NCBI GenBank assembly: GCA_046160825.1 | Contig: JBJXHC010000060.1 | Location: forward strand, 1-45,887 | DNA length: 45,887 nucleotides | Direction: 5' to 3' | Source of the DNA: JBJXHC01 sp046160825 | GTDB lineage: Bacteria; Bacteroidota; Ignavibacteria; UBA10030; UBA6906 | Shown: piece after piece, positions 17,645 through 26,861 of the stretch | How positions within the stretch are numbered: the stretch's first letter is position 1 | How the letters are laid out: every line of letters starts with the position of its first letter | Made by a program: the position numbers and the translations under genes | The notes under the pieces: model-generated | What the model saw: only the letters and a program-made list of their open reading frames with translations | Told to the model about the DNA's origin: nothing | Databases searched by the model: none

Positions 17645-19420
17645 GTGACCCGACCATTACTGTTTGCTTTGATCTTGTTCTCCTATGCGACAAGCACTGG
17701 TTCCTCTCTTCCTGTATATTTTTATGAAGGATTTGACGGTCCGGCAATTCCTCCGGGCTGGTCACAGCATCAGATCGCCGGACCAACAGCGATGTGGAAT
17801 TTCGTGGGAACTGGAACAAATCCTCCCATCCCACCCTACGCAGGCATCGGACAAGCGAAATTCAATTCGTATGACGCGGGTCCCGAAGAACAAACCAGAC
17901 TTGTCACCCCCGCCCTCAATCTTTCATCCTCCATCGATCCTTTCGTCGAGTTCATGTTCCATCACGACGATGAGTTTCCCGCCGTATTCGATTCTGTTTA
18001 TATGGAAGCAACCACAGGAGACAGCGTCACAGGGCCATGGATGGTGCTGCATGGAACACGTCGACCGCGAACAATAGCGGGCTGGGAGCGTGTTGCCGCT
18101 TCACTCCTGAGTGTCTCAGGAAATTCAAGAGTGTTCGTTGCAATGCGTGGCGTGAGCAAGTACGGCAACAATATGTATGTGGATGAGTTCAGGATCGCAG
18201 ATTCTTCATTCCACGATATCGGCACAATTGGTTTGGTGGGAGAAACCAGTTTGAACGATGATATCCCTGCAAGTGAGCGGGGGCGATCGATAGTGAAAGA
18301 AGATCGGTTTGGGGCTGCGCAAGGCGACTCTGTGCTGCTGACGTTCGTACAGAATTTTGGAACATTTGCAGAAACTGCATACGAAGTATATTGGGACGTC
18401 GATTTCAATCTTCAATCGCCGATCCCGAACTCACGAACACTACCGCGCACCGGGCGTGATACATTCCTGCTGCCGTTACCGGAATTGGAGCCAGGAACTC
18501 ACGCAGTACGCGCATGGACTGTTCTCGATGCCGACTCCAACCGGACAAACGATACAACGACTTTCACGCTTCTGATTCTTGATACAGCCGTTGTGTTTGT
18601 TGAGAATTTCAATAGCGAAGCCTTTCCACCTGTGGGCTGGACCGCAGTAAACAGAGATGGCAGTGCGCTAGGTCCGTGGTTCCGTGGCTCCAATATCTCG
18701 GTGTTCCTTCCCCTCGAAGGACTCGGCTTCGCTGCCAACAATTTCCAACGGGCAAGCGGCCAATACATCGATGATTATTTGATCTCTCCTGCAATCTCCA
18801 GCATCGGTCAGATAGGGATGGAAGATACATTGGCGTTTTGGGTCCACTCGGCACTCAACCAGCCGCCGTTTGCCAATTATCCTGATTCTCTGATGATACT
18901 GCTTTCGACTTCAGGGACAGATACCACGGACTTCACCATCATGGTTGATTATTTTGCGGTGCCCAAGGGTTCCTGGGTACCCAAAGAGTACGTCGTGTCG
19001 GACCTGGTTCCTCCCAACTCCACGATTCATATCGCTTTCAGGTATCTCCACTATGCAGGCGGACCTTCGGGCGGCAACTCGGATTTCATCGGTCTTGACG
19101 CTGTGCAAGTTCGGCGGGGATTGGCGACATCAATAAACGAACACGATCCCGCTCCGGCTTCGTTGCACCTCGATCAAAACTATCCCAACCCATTCAATCC
19201 ATCAACCACAATCAGCTATCAACTCTCAACAGGCAATCATATTACACTTAAGGTTTATGACGTTCTTGGTCGTGAGGTCGTATCACTGGTTGATGCACAC
19301 ATGGAAGCCGGTCAGCACTCGGTTCAACTAGATGGAGGCACAATCGCAAGCGGAATGTATTTCTACAAACTTGTAGCGGGAGAGTACACTGAGGTTCGGA
19401 AGATGGTGTTGATGAAGTAG
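17645..19420 (+). CDS. Choice-of-anchor-J-like T9SS cargo protein
   Basis: A 591-residue secreted protein with a GTG start. The N-terminus (MTRPLLFALILFSYATSTGSS) is a short signal peptide, which supports this start although the ribosome binding site is weak. Two related domains are seen, about residues 27-190 (opening F-Y-E-G-F-D-G-P-A-I-P-P-G-W) and 315-490 (opening V-E-N-F-N-S-E-A-F-P-P-V-G-W); the F-E-x-F-x-x-x-x-x-P-x-G-W opening is that of choice-of-anchor-J/cleaved-adhesin-like beta-sandwich domains, often used for binding. Between them is a CARDB-like stretch (about 195-310). The last ~85 residues are a T9SS sorting domain (QNYPNPFNPS to RKMVLMK). It closes the run of five T9SS cargo genes and shares a convergent terminator with the lysine aminotransferase gene. 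Confidence 0.88.
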   Translation: MTRPLLFALILFSYATSTGSSLPVYFYEGFDGPAIPPGWSQHQIAGPTAMWNFVGTGTNPPIPPYAGIGQAKFNSYDAGPEEQTRLVTPALNLSSSIDPFVEFMFHHDDEFPAVFDSVYMEATTGDSVTGPWMVLHGTRRPRTIAGWERVAASLLSVSGNSRVFVAMRGVSKYGNNMYVDEFRIADSSFHDIGTIGLVGETSLNDDIPASERGRSIVKEDRFGAAQGDSVLLTFVQNFGTFAETAYEVYWDVDFNLQSPIPNSRTLPRTGRDTFLLPLPELEPGTHAVRAWTVLDADSNRTNDTTTFTLLILDTAVVFVENFNSEAFPPVGWTAVNRDGSALGPWFRGSNISVFLPLEGLGFAANNFQRASGQYIDDYLISPAISSIGQIGMEDTLAFWVHSALNQPPFANYPDSLMILLSTSGTDTTDFTIMVDYFAVPKGSWVPKEYVVSDLVPPNSTIHIAFRYLHYAGGPSGGNSDFIGLDAVQVRRGLATSINEHDPAPASLHLDQNYPNPFNPSTTISYQLSTGNHITLKVYDVLGREVVSLVDAHMEAGQHSVQLDGGTIASGMYFYKLVAGEYTEVRKMVLMK

Positions 19421-19443
19421 GCACGACAATTCTCCAACAAACG

Positions 19444-19473
19444 AAAAGCCCCGGCGATAACTCCGGGGCTTTT
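19444..19473. terminator. Bidirectional terminator between convergent genes
   Basis: A perfect 11-bp inverted repeat (AAAAGCCCCGG with CCGGGGCTTTT) with an 8-base loop. The A run on one side and T run on the other make it work for both the plus-strand gene ending at 19420 and the minus-strand operon ending at 19494. Confidence 0.92.
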
Positions 19474-19493
19474 GTTCTTAAACACGAAGGCTG

Positions 19494-20840
19494 TTAGCCG
19501 ATGCTCGATCGGATTATGCCAAGTCCTTCTTCGATCTCGTCCTGCGAGATATTCAACGGTGGGCGGAACCGGATGGAACGATCACCACTCGGCAGAATAA
19601 TAAGCCCCTTCTCGAATGCCCTCTTCCGGATATCGTTGCGGCCTGCCGGTGTGGCGACATCGAATGCAGCGAACAAACCGCGGCCGCGTGCGTTGGAGAT
19701 GACCATGGGAAAATCGTTCTGGAGTTGCTCCAAGCCACGGACAAGATAATCGCCCATGACTCGCGCATTGTCCACGAGATTCTCTTCCTGAATAATCTCC
19801 AGATAGCGCTGGGAGCGGACCATATCAACGAGGTTCCCTCCCCATGTGGAATTGATCCTGCTCGGTATGACAAAGACATTGTCCTTCACCTCGTCAATCC
19901 GGCGACTGCTGAGGAAACCGCACACCTGCGTCTTCTTGCCGAAGCAGATCATGTCGGGCCGGACAAAATGCTCGTGCGCCCACATCTTCCCTGTCAATCC
20001 GATGCCGGTCTGCACTTCGTCAAAAATCAACATCGCATCGTTTTCATCGGCAAGCTGGCGGAGGGCTTTGAAGAACTCCGGGCGGAAGTGGTTGTCCCCA
20101 CCCTCGCCCTGGATCGGCTCAAGGATGATTGCAGCGATATCGTCCTTGTTTTGCTGGAACGCCTGCTTCATCTGGTCGATACTGGTCTCTTCATCCTTGA
20201 TGGTTCGAGCAAGGTTCTCCCCGTTCAAAGGAAATCTGATAACCGGATTCAAGACTCGTGGCCAGTTGAATTTCGGGAACAGGTCGGTCTTCACCGGATC
20301 GGTATTCGTAAGCGAGAGCGTGTAGCCCGACCGTCCATGGAAGCACTGCTTGAAGTGCAGCACTTGCTTCCCCTTTTCTTCCTTATACCCTTTGAGGAAG
20401 TTCTTCCTGATCTTCCAATCGAACGCTGCCTTCAGAGCGTTCTCCACACCGAGCGTTCCTCCTTCAACAAAGAATGCATGGGGAAGATATTCCGGCATGG
20501 CGATTCGGGCAAACGTGGCAACGAAATCGGCTTGCTCCGCAGTGTAAATGTCGGAACTGGAGGGCTTGTTCACCGCGACATACGCGAGCTTCTCCAGAAA
20601 TTCCGGTGTCGTCATCTTCGGATGATTCAATCCGATGGGTGACGATGCAACAAACGTAAAGAAGTCGAGATACCGCTTGCCGCTACGGGCATCAACAATG
20701 TACGAGCCGAGGCTCCTTTTAAGGTCGACAATAACATCGAACCCATCGACAAGCATGTGCTTTGAAAGTGAGGAAAATACTTCTGATGGTGGAACTTGTG
20801 TGGAATCGGATGCCACAAGAACCTCTTGATGAGTATGCAT
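19494..20840 (-). CDS. lat: L-lysine 6-transaminase (EC 2.6.1.36)
   Basis: A 448-residue fold-type I, PLP-dependent class III aminotransferase that moves the epsilon-amino group of lysine to 2-oxoglutarate, giving 2-aminoadipate 6-semialdehyde and glutamate. The start is set by AGGAGA six bases before the ATG; a longer frame to 20894 lacks such a site and overlaps the intergenic gap. Family marks: FVEGGTLGVENALKAAFDWK (about 124-143), L-E-P-I-Q-G-E-G-G-D (240-249), F-D-E-V-Q-T-G with D274 for the PLP nitrogen, and F-G-K-K-T-Q-V-C-G with K302 as the likely Schiff-base lysine. This last block is specific to lysine 6-transaminases rather than general ornithine or acetylornithine enzymes. It is the last gene of the minus-strand operon, 124 bases after an aldehyde dehydrogenase that can take its product. 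Confidence 0.93.
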   Translation of the reverse strand: MHTHQEVLVASDSTQVPPSEVFSSLSKHMLVDGFDVIVDLKRSLGSYIVDARSGKRYLDFFTFVASSPIGLNHPKMTTPEFLEKLAYVAVNKPSSSDIYTAEQADFVATFARIAMPEYLPHAFFVEGGTLGVENALKAAFDWKIRKNFLKGYKEEKGKQVLHFKQCFHGRSGYTLSLTNTDPVKTDLFPKFNWPRVLNPVIRFPLNGENLARTIKDEETSIDQMKQAFQQNKDDIAAIILEPIQGEGGDNHFRPEFFKALRQLADENDAMLIFDEVQTGIGLTGKMWAHEHFVRPDMICFGKKTQVCGFLSSRRIDEVKDNVFVIPSRINSTWGGNLVDMVRSQRYLEIIQEENLVDNARVMGDYLVRGLEQLQNDFPMVISNARGRGLFAAFDVATPAGRNDIRKRAFEKGLIILPSGDRSIRFRPPLNISQDEIEEGLGIIRSSIG

Positions 20841-20964
20841 GGAATTCTCCTGTAGTTTAGTGTTCTGTTTGGTCATGAATGAGCTGAGACTCAACAGAAT
20901 TACTTCAGAAGAATTCCTGATGTTCGTAAAGGGAAAGAATAAAGATGTTTGTGGTTGTCATGGC

Positions 20965-22455
20965 TCAGTTCTCATAATTATCGATCTGAGCGCGTTGTAA
21001 TCCGCCGCTGTAATCCACATACACGCTCTTCCATTCCGAGAAGAACTCGTACACAGTCCAACCACCCTCGCGGTGACCGTTGCCGGTTTGCTTTACACCA
21101 CCGAACGGCATGTGCGCTTCTGCACCAATGGTCGGTGCGTTGATATACGTGATGCCGGCCCTGACGTCACGGATGGCCGTGAACGCATCGTTGATACTAT
21201 TCGTATAGATGGAAGAAGAAAGTCCGTACACCGTATCGTTGAGAATATGAATACCGTGCTCCAGATTCTTCACCTTGATCACCGAAAGGACAGGTCCGAA
21301 GATCTCTTCCTTTGCAATCCGATGGTCCGGCTGAACGTCGGCAAATACGGTCGGTTGATAGAACCATCCCTTGTCGAGTCCGGACTCGCCGGGAATTTTC
21401 CCGCCGGAAACCAGTTTGCCGCCTTGCTTCAGGCCGATCTCAACATAACTTTCAACCGTCTTACGCTGACTCTCATTGACGCATGGACCAACTTCAATGC
21501 CTTTGTTCAAGCCGTTGCCGAGCTTCAAGGTCGCCACACGTTTCACCAGCATTTCCAGAAATACATCATGGATCTTCTCATGCAACAACAGCCGGCTTGT
21601 CGCAGTACACCGCTGACCTGTCGTTCCGAAAGCGCCCCAGAGTACGCCATCCAGCGCCAGTTCGAGATTCGCGTCATCCATAACAAGTTGGGCATTCTTG
21701 CCGCCAAGCTCAAGCGAGACACGCTTCAATGTGGCACTCGCAACCTCGGAGATTTTCTTGCCTACGGCTGTTGAGCCGGTGAAGCTGATGAGATCGACAT
21801 CCGGATGGGAAACAATGCTCATCCCGACGTCGCTTCCACCACCATGCACAATGTTAATCACGCCATCGGGAACACCGGCCTCAGCAAGAATTTCGACCAA
21901 CGATGTCGCCGTAGCCGGAGTATCCGTTGCAGGCTTAAAGACAACCGTGTTGCCGCAAAGGAGCGCGGGAAATATCTTCCATGTCGGAATGGCCATCGGA
22001 AAATTCCATGGAGTAATGATCCCCGCAACGCCGATTGGGACACGTAACGCCATGTTGAATTTATTGGGAAGTTCGGAGGGAACGGTATGACCGAAAAGCC
22101 GCCGTCCCTCGGTTGCCGCGTAATACGCCGTGTCAATTCCTTCCTGGACATCGCCACGGGTCTCGGCAAGTACCTTCCCCATTTCTTTCGTCATCTGTGT
22201 GGAAAGGGCTTCCTTTCGGGCAACCATAAGATCCCCGACCTTGCGGAGAATGTCTCCACGTTTCGGTGCCGGAACAAGTCGCCATGTTTCAAACGCCGTA
22301 CGCGCTGCACGCACAGCTTCGTCAACATCTTCTTTCCCTGATTTGGGAAATACACCGATCACCTCATCCCAGTTTGCCGGATTGCGGTTCTCAAAAGTCT
22401 GACCTGATTTTGCATCAACCCATTTGCCGTTGATAAAATTCTGGAATTTTTTCAT
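20965..22455 (-). CDS. Aldehyde dehydrogenase, probably 2-aminoadipate semialdehyde dehydrogenase
   Basis: A 496-residue NAD(P)-dependent aldehyde dehydrogenase. The start follows AAGGAG four bases upstream. Catalytic residues are all present: N151 (P-W-N-F), K174 (V-V-F-K-P-A), E249 (L-E-L-G-G-K-N) and nucleophile C283 (G-Q-R-C-T-A). The closing P-F-G-G-V-K-x-T-G block and full length match the family. The substrate is inferred from context: the next gene makes 2-aminoadipate 6-semialdehyde from lysine, so this enzyme would oxidise it to 2-aminoadipate. E-L-G-G-K-N, A-F-G-T-T-G-Q-R-C-T-A and the G-A-E-A-H-M-P-F-G-G-V-K loop are also seen in broad-specificity dehydrogenases of the betaine/succinic semialdehyde kind, so that alternative stays open. 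It lies 17 bases after purB. Confidence 0.9.
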   Translation of the reverse strand: MKKFQNFINGKWVDAKSGQTFENRNPANWDEVIGVFPKSGKEDVDEAVRAARTAFETWRLVPAPKRGDILRKVGDLMVARKEALSTQMTKEMGKVLAETRGDVQEGIDTAYYAATEGRRLFGHTVPSELPNKFNMALRVPIGVAGIITPWNFPMAIPTWKIFPALLCGNTVVFKPATDTPATATSLVEILAEAGVPDGVINIVHGGGSDVGMSIVSHPDVDLISFTGSTAVGKKISEVASATLKRVSLELGGKNAQLVMDDANLELALDGVLWGAFGTTGQRCTATSRLLLHEKIHDVFLEMLVKRVATLKLGNGLNKGIEVGPCVNESQRKTVESYVEIGLKQGGKLVSGGKIPGESGLDKGWFYQPTVFADVQPDHRIAKEEIFGPVLSVIKVKNLEHGIHILNDTVYGLSSSIYTNSINDAFTAIRDVRAGITYINAPTIGAEAHMPFGGVKQTGNGHREGGWTVYEFFSEWKSVYVDYSGGLQRAQIDNYEN

Positions 22456-22472
22456 GATACTCCTTTGGTATT

Positions 22473-23768
22473 CTATGCAAGTCCCGCTCGTTGGAATACA
22501 TAGTCCACGTTGCGGATGCTTCTGGAAAGATCAAACAATGAATCAATCTGTTGAATGTTTAGTGTACTGACAATCTCTTTATTACTTCTCAGCAAGTCTT
22601 TGAAGTTCTTTTCGGACTGCCATACTTCCATCGCTGCCGACTGCACAAGACGGTACGCGTCTTCCCGTTTCATTCCTGCATTAGTCAATGCGAGAAGAAC
22701 GGATTGCGAGAAGATCAGCCCCCTCGTCCGTTCAAGATTCTTGAGCATGTTTTCAGGATAAACGATGAGCTTATCCATCACCTCCGTAAACAGACTGAGC
22801 ATGTAGTCGAGCAGAATACAGCTGTCCGGTACGATCACCCGCTCGACGGAAGAATGAGTGATATCCCGCTCATGCCATAAAGCCACGTTTTCCATTGCCG
22901 CTAAAGCGTTACCCCGCAACACCCGTGAGAGTCCGGCAACCCGCTCACAGGTAATCGGGTTACGTTTGTGCGGCATGGCCGATGAACCCTTTTGCCCCTT
23001 TGAGAAGTACTCTTCCGCCTCAAGGACTTCCGTCTTCTGTAAATGCCTTATTTCAGTGGCGAATTTCTCCAACGAACTCCCTATCACCGCGATCGTCGTA
23101 AGGAATTCCGCATGCCTGTCGCGTTGCAATATTTGTGTGGAGACCGGCGCCGGTTTGAGGTCGAGTTTTGCACAGACGTACTCTTCGACCTTCGGGCTGA
23201 GATGTTCGAACGTCCCGACGGCACCTGAGATTTGCCCGACGGAAATTCTCTCAACCGCAGACACAAGTCGCGCAATGTTGCGCTGTGTTTCATCGTACCA
23301 CAGAGCCAGCTTCAAACCGAATGTCGTCGGCTCTGCGTGAATCCCGTGTGTCCGCCCGACCATTGGTGTGGTCTTGAACTCACGGGCGCGGCGCGCCAAC
23401 ACCTCGGCAAGTTTGTGCAGACCCGACAGCAGCAACTCACCGGATTGCTTCATCTGCACAGCAAGACTCGTGTCAAGGACATCGGATGACGTCATGCCAA
23501 GATGAATGAATCGGGATTCCGGACCGACACACTCTCCGACGCTGGTCAGGAATGCGATGACGTCATGCTTTACTTCGTTTTCGATTTCATCAATGCGCTT
23601 GATATCGAAGCGACCCTTCTCGCGAATCACTTTCGCCGCGTCTTTGGGGATCACCCCCAATTCAGCTTGTGCCTCGCATGCGAGAACCTCGATCTCCAAC
23701 CAGATGCGATACTTGTTCTCGTCTTCCCAAATTCGTCCCATCACGGGCCGCGTATACCGGGCAATCAT
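22473..23768 (-). CDS. purB: Adenylosuccinate lyase (EC 4.3.2.2)
   Basis: A 431-residue lyase of the fumarase/aspartase superfamily. It removes fumarate from SAICAR in purine synthesis and from adenylosuccinate in AMP synthesis. Visible marks are M-I-A-R-Y at the N-terminus, H-L-G-M-T-S-S-D-V-L-D-T, G-R-T-H-G-I-H-A-E-P-T-T-F-G and the fumarate lyase signature G-S-S-A-M-P-H-K-R-N-P. The length is normal. The start codon overlaps the stop of the upstream protease gene by four bases (ATGA), so translation is probably coupled. It is the only purine gene in the window, so the operon is mixed-function. Confidence 0.96.
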   Translation of the reverse strand: MIARYTRPVMGRIWEDENKYRIWLEIEVLACEAQAELGVIPKDAAKVIREKGRFDIKRIDEIENEVKHDVIAFLTSVGECVGPESRFIHLGMTSSDVLDTSLAVQMKQSGELLLSGLHKLAEVLARRAREFKTTPMVGRTHGIHAEPTTFGLKLALWYDETQRNIARLVSAVERISVGQISGAVGTFEHLSPKVEEYVCAKLDLKPAPVSTQILQRDRHAEFLTTIAVIGSSLEKFATEIRHLQKTEVLEAEEYFSKGQKGSSAMPHKRNPITCERVAGLSRVLRGNALAAMENVALWHERDITHSSVERVIVPDSCILLDYMLSLFTEVMDKLIVYPENMLKNLERTRGLIFSQSVLLALTNAGMKREDAYRLVQSAAMEVWQSEKNFKDLLRSNKEIVSTLNIQQIDSLFDLSRSIRNVDYVFQRAGLA

Positions 23769-24976
23769 GTTGGACGTTTCTCCAACTTCAACTCCAAATC
23801 GAGCGACACACGCTCTCGCATCACGCGTACATTGAGCACATCACCAACTTTGTGGTCATTCACAATTGCAATGATGGTTTGGTCATCCAGTATGCGTTCA
23901 CCGTTTACGGTCAGAACAATATCACCGACCCTGAACCCTGAACGTTCTGCCGGACTTCCCCGCTTCACATCGCTGATAATAACACCTTCTGCTTTGTCAA
24001 GTCCAAAGTATCGTGCAATCCGACCGTCCACTGCCTGAACTTCCAATCCCGTCCAATACTCACGTTCAATCTTGCCGCTTCTCTTCAGTTCTGCAACAAT
24101 CGACTTTACACGATTAATGGGAATGGCAAACCCCAGACCAATACTTCCCTGGTTCGGTGTGTATATGACCGCGTTTACTCCTATGACTTCACCGATCGAA
24201 TTCACCAGCGGGCCGCCACTGTTACCCGAATTGATGGCAGCGTCGGTTTGAATCATTCCACGATAGACACGTCCCTGCTCGCCACGGAGATTCATGTCGG
24301 TTGCGCTCACCACGCCAACAGTAACTGTGGGTTTATCACTGATATCAAATAATCCGAAGGGATTACCAAATGCCACCACCCACTCGCCGATGATAACGTC
24401 ATCGGAATTCCCGAGCATGACATGCGGCAAGTTCGTCCCGCTAATTTTCAGCAGTGCAATATCCGAGACCAGGTCGGTACCGACGATTTCAGCTTTGTGT
24501 TTCTCGCCATTCGTCATCGTCACGGTAATCTCTTTGGCATTTCCGGCAACATGATCATTGGTGAGGATATATCCATCGGGGGAAATGATCACCCCCGACC
24601 CGAGGTTCGGCACCTGCCGCGTGTACGTCCTGTCTCCAAAGAATTGCCGGAAGAACGGATCATCTCCCCACGGCGTCACCTGACGATATGTGCGCAGTTC
24701 AATCACGTTGATGCCAACCACCGCAGGACTGACGGCCGCGACAGTTTTCGTAATTGCATTCCGTCTTGAAACCGTGACACGTTCGGCCACCGAGTCGCGT
24801 TGTTGCGGAGTATAGCCGACGGGGTTTGCCTCAATTGAAGGCTCTTGGGATTCCTGTGAAGCCGGTTGTTCCTGGTCGTTGGCCGACTTCGATGCATGGC
24901 CGATATTGTAGCCAATCAGTCCGCCCCCAAGGAATGGCAGCAACAGAACAATAATCGTTGTCAACACTTTATTCAT
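23765..24976 (-). CDS. HtrA/Deg-type serine protease with PDZ domain
   Basis: A 403-residue envelope protease for quality control of exported proteins. Residues 5-25 form one hydrophobic segment that may be an uncleaved anchor or a signal peptide, followed by a Q/E/S-rich linker. The trypsin-like domain (about 70-270) has the triad H142 (T-N-D-H-V), D172 (S-D-I-A-L-L) and S253 (N-S-G-N-S-G-G-P-L). A single PDZ domain fills about 300-400 (G-S-P-A-E-R-S-G-F-R-V-G-D). One PDZ domain makes it DegS/HtrA-like in layout rather than DegP, which has two. It is fifth from the end of the operon, 19 bases after the transketolase C gene. The export burden of the T9SS cargo genes nearby gives it a plausible set of clients, but this is inference. 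Confidence 0.94.
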   Translation of the reverse strand: MNKVLTTIIVLLLPFLGGGLIGYNIGHASKSANDQEQPASQESQEPSIEANPVGYTPQQRDSVAERVTVSRRNAITKTVAAVSPAVVGINVIELRTYRQVTPWGDDPFFRQFFGDRTYTRQVPNLGSGVIISPDGYILTNDHVAGNAKEITVTMTNGEKHKAEIVGTDLVSDIALLKISGTNLPHVMLGNSDDVIIGEWVVAFGNPFGLFDISDKPTVTVGVVSATDMNLRGEQGRVYRGMIQTDAAINSGNSGGPLVNSIGEVIGVNAVIYTPNQGSIGLGFAIPINRVKSIVAELKRSGKIEREYWTGLEVQAVDGRIARYFGLDKAEGVIISDVKRGSPAERSGFRVGDIVLTVNGERILDDQTIIAIVNDHKVGDVLNVRVMRERVSLDLELKLEKRPT

Positions 24977-24995
24977 TCTCTCATCTCTGGCGCTG

Positions 24996-25955
24996 TCACT
25001 TCTTTCTCTTCAGAGCACGATGTACCGCTCTGACAATCGCATCGCGGTCAATGCCGTATTTCTGCATCAACTCCGGGCCTTTGCCGGATTCACCAAATGT
25101 GTCGTTTACAGCAACAAACTCCTGTATCGTTGGGTGATGTTGGGAGAGGAACTCTGCAACCGCGCTGCCGAGTCCTCCGTGAATCTGGTGATCCTCCGCT
25201 GTAACAATAGCGCCGGTTTCCTTTGCAGCCTTGAGTACTGTGTCTTTATCGAGCGGCTTGAGCGTGTGCATATTTATCACACGCACAGAAATCCCATCCG
25301 CAGCCAGTGTCTCCGCCGCCTGAATGGATTCCCATACTTGAAGGCCAAGGGCAATAACCGTAACATCGTTGCCATTAATCAGCGTGTTGGCCTTGCCGAT
25401 TTTAAATGGTGTCGATTCGTCCGTGAACATCGGGGTGTTATCGCGAAAGTAACGAATGTAGACCGGACCCTTGGTGATTGTCAGCGATGCCTTCACTGCC
25501 CGTTTCGTTTCAAGATAGTCGGACGGACTGATGACGGTCATGTGAGGCAACACGCGCATGAGTGCAAGGTCTTCAAGCGACTGGTGTGTTGCACCATCCG
25601 GACCGACAGTAATGCCGCAATGCGATGCACAGATCTTCACCGGCAACTCGCTGTAACAGAGTGATTGACGAATTTGATCGAAGGGTCTGCCTGCCGCGAA
25701 CTCACCGTATGCGGAGGCAAACGGGATCTTGCCGACAAGCGAAAGCCCCGCTGCGACACACATCATATCGGCTTCTGCAACACCGACTGAGAAGAAGCGA
25801 TCCGGGTAGGCTTTTGCAAACGCGTCAACCTTGACGGAACCGCTCACATCGCCGCCCAGCACGACGACGTTCGGATTCTCCTTGCCCAGTTCCATCAACG
25901 CATCGGAGAAACCTTGACGCGTAGCCTTCTCGCCCTTGCTTTCGATTTTTTTCAT
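24996..25955 (-). CDS. Transketolase, C-terminal subunit
   Basis: A 319-residue subunit with the transketolase pyrimidine-binding and C-terminal domains. With the N-terminal subunit it forms a full thiamine-diphosphate transketolase of the pentose phosphate pathway. The pyrimidine domain (about 8-175) has G-D-V-S-G-S-V, F-F-S-V-G-V-A-E-A-D-M with the glutamate that activates the cofactor, and H-C-G-I-T-V-G-P-D-G-A-T-H-Q; the C-terminal domain (about 185-310) has T-A-E-D-H-Q-I-H-G-G-L-G-S-A-V. The ATG at 25955 overlaps the stop of the N subunit (ATGA), which fixes the start over a frame running to 25985. Split transketolases are common in archaea and several bacterial phyla; a 1-deoxyxylulose-5-phosphate synthase is unlikely because that enzyme is a single chain. 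Confidence 0.93.
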   Translation of the reverse strand: MKKIESKGEKATRQGFSDALMELGKENPNVVVLGGDVSGSVKVDAFAKAYPDRFFSVGVAEADMMCVAAGLSLVGKIPFASAYGEFAAGRPFDQIRQSLCYSELPVKICASHCGITVGPDGATHQSLEDLALMRVLPHMTVISPSDYLETKRAVKASLTITKGPVYIRYFRDNTPMFTDESTPFKIGKANTLINGNDVTVIALGLQVWESIQAAETLAADGISVRVINMHTLKPLDKDTVLKAAKETGAIVTAEDHQIHGGLGSAVAEFLSQHHPTIQEFVAVNDTFGESGKGPELMQKYGIDRDAIVRAVHRALKRKK

Positions 25956-26857
25956 TTCGCCACCCCGGCTACTTGCTTCTCCCAATCAAACTCCATGAAA
26001 TCACCGAAACGTGTTGGAGGAAGTTCACCGAGGGCTTGCTTGCCCTGTTCGATGTTCGGGGGAATGCCATGCCAGCGATAATCGTCTTCCATAAACGACA
26101 CGCCACGACCCATGAACGTCTTTGCTATCACTACGGAGGGCTGGCCCTTGAAGTTTCTCGCCGCATCCATCGCTCCGAGGAATTCCTCAATGTTGTGGCC
26201 GTCGCATTCAATCACGTTCCATCTGAACGAACGCCACTTGTCTGCAAGCGGTTCAATCTCCATTACTTTGTCTGTGCGGTTATCAATCTGGCAGAAGTTA
26301 CGGTCAACGATTGCCGTGAGGTTATCGAGGTTGTAATGTCCCGCCGTCATCATCCCTTCCCACACCTGACCCTCATCCAATTCACCGTCACCATGCAACA
26401 CGACAACTCTGTTCGGTTTCTTGTCCATCTTCAGGCCCATTGCAGCGCCGGCAGCAATCGACATTCCCTGGCCGAGGGAACCCGACGCGATTTCAACACC
26501 CGGAACTCCATGCGTGTACCAGGGTGCCGGATGACCATGAAGGCGGGTATTCAGTTTGCGGAGAGTTGACAGTTCCTGGATGGGATAAAAACCTGCGCGG
26601 GCAAGCGTGGAGTACCACACCGGTGCAAGATGGCCTGCGGAGAGAAAGAAGAAATCCCGTTCCGGCAATGTTGGATTGGTTGGATCATACTTCAATATCT
26701 TGAAATACAACGATGAGAAAATATCCGCGAGGCCAAGCGGTCCACCCGAGTGACCCGATTGGGAGATCATCAACATCCTAATAATGTCTCTCCGTATCTG
26801 TCGAGCCATTTCCTGCAAGTCGCCAATACCAAAATTCCGATGATCTACAACGGCCAT
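25952..26857 (-). CDS. Transketolase, N-terminal subunit
   Basis: A 301-residue subunit that holds the diphosphate-binding part of thiamine diphosphate. Marks are S-G-H-S-G-G-P-L-G, S-A-G-H-L-A-P-V-W-Y, G-S-L-G-Q-G-M-S-I-A-A-G and the cofactor motif G-D-G-E ... V-D-R-N. The start at 26857 follows AAAGGA at the right distance; a frame running to 26947 would overlap plsY by 86 bases and has no family similarity in the added part. It begins four bases after the plsY stop and overlaps the C subunit gene by four bases, so both subunits should be made in step. Confidence 0.94.
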   Translation of the reverse strand: MAVVDHRNFGIGDLQEMARQIRRDIIRMLMISQSGHSGGPLGLADIFSSLYFKILKYDPTNPTLPERDFFFLSAGHLAPVWYSTLARAGFYPIQELSTLRKLNTRLHGHPAPWYTHGVPGVEIASGSLGQGMSIAAGAAMGLKMDKKPNRVVVLHGDGELDEGQVWEGMMTAGHYNLDNLTAIVDRNFCQIDNRTDKVMEIEPLADKWRSFRWNVIECDGHNIEEFLGAMDAARNFKGQPSVVIAKTFMGRGVSFMEDDYRWHGIPPNIEQGKQALGELPPTRFGDFMEFDWEKQVAGVAK

Positions 26858-26861
26858 TGCT

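Noticed and set aside
19725..20642. 305-residue plus-strand open frame
   Set aside because: It lies wholly opposite the lysine 6-transaminase, has no domain and arises from codon bias of the real gene.
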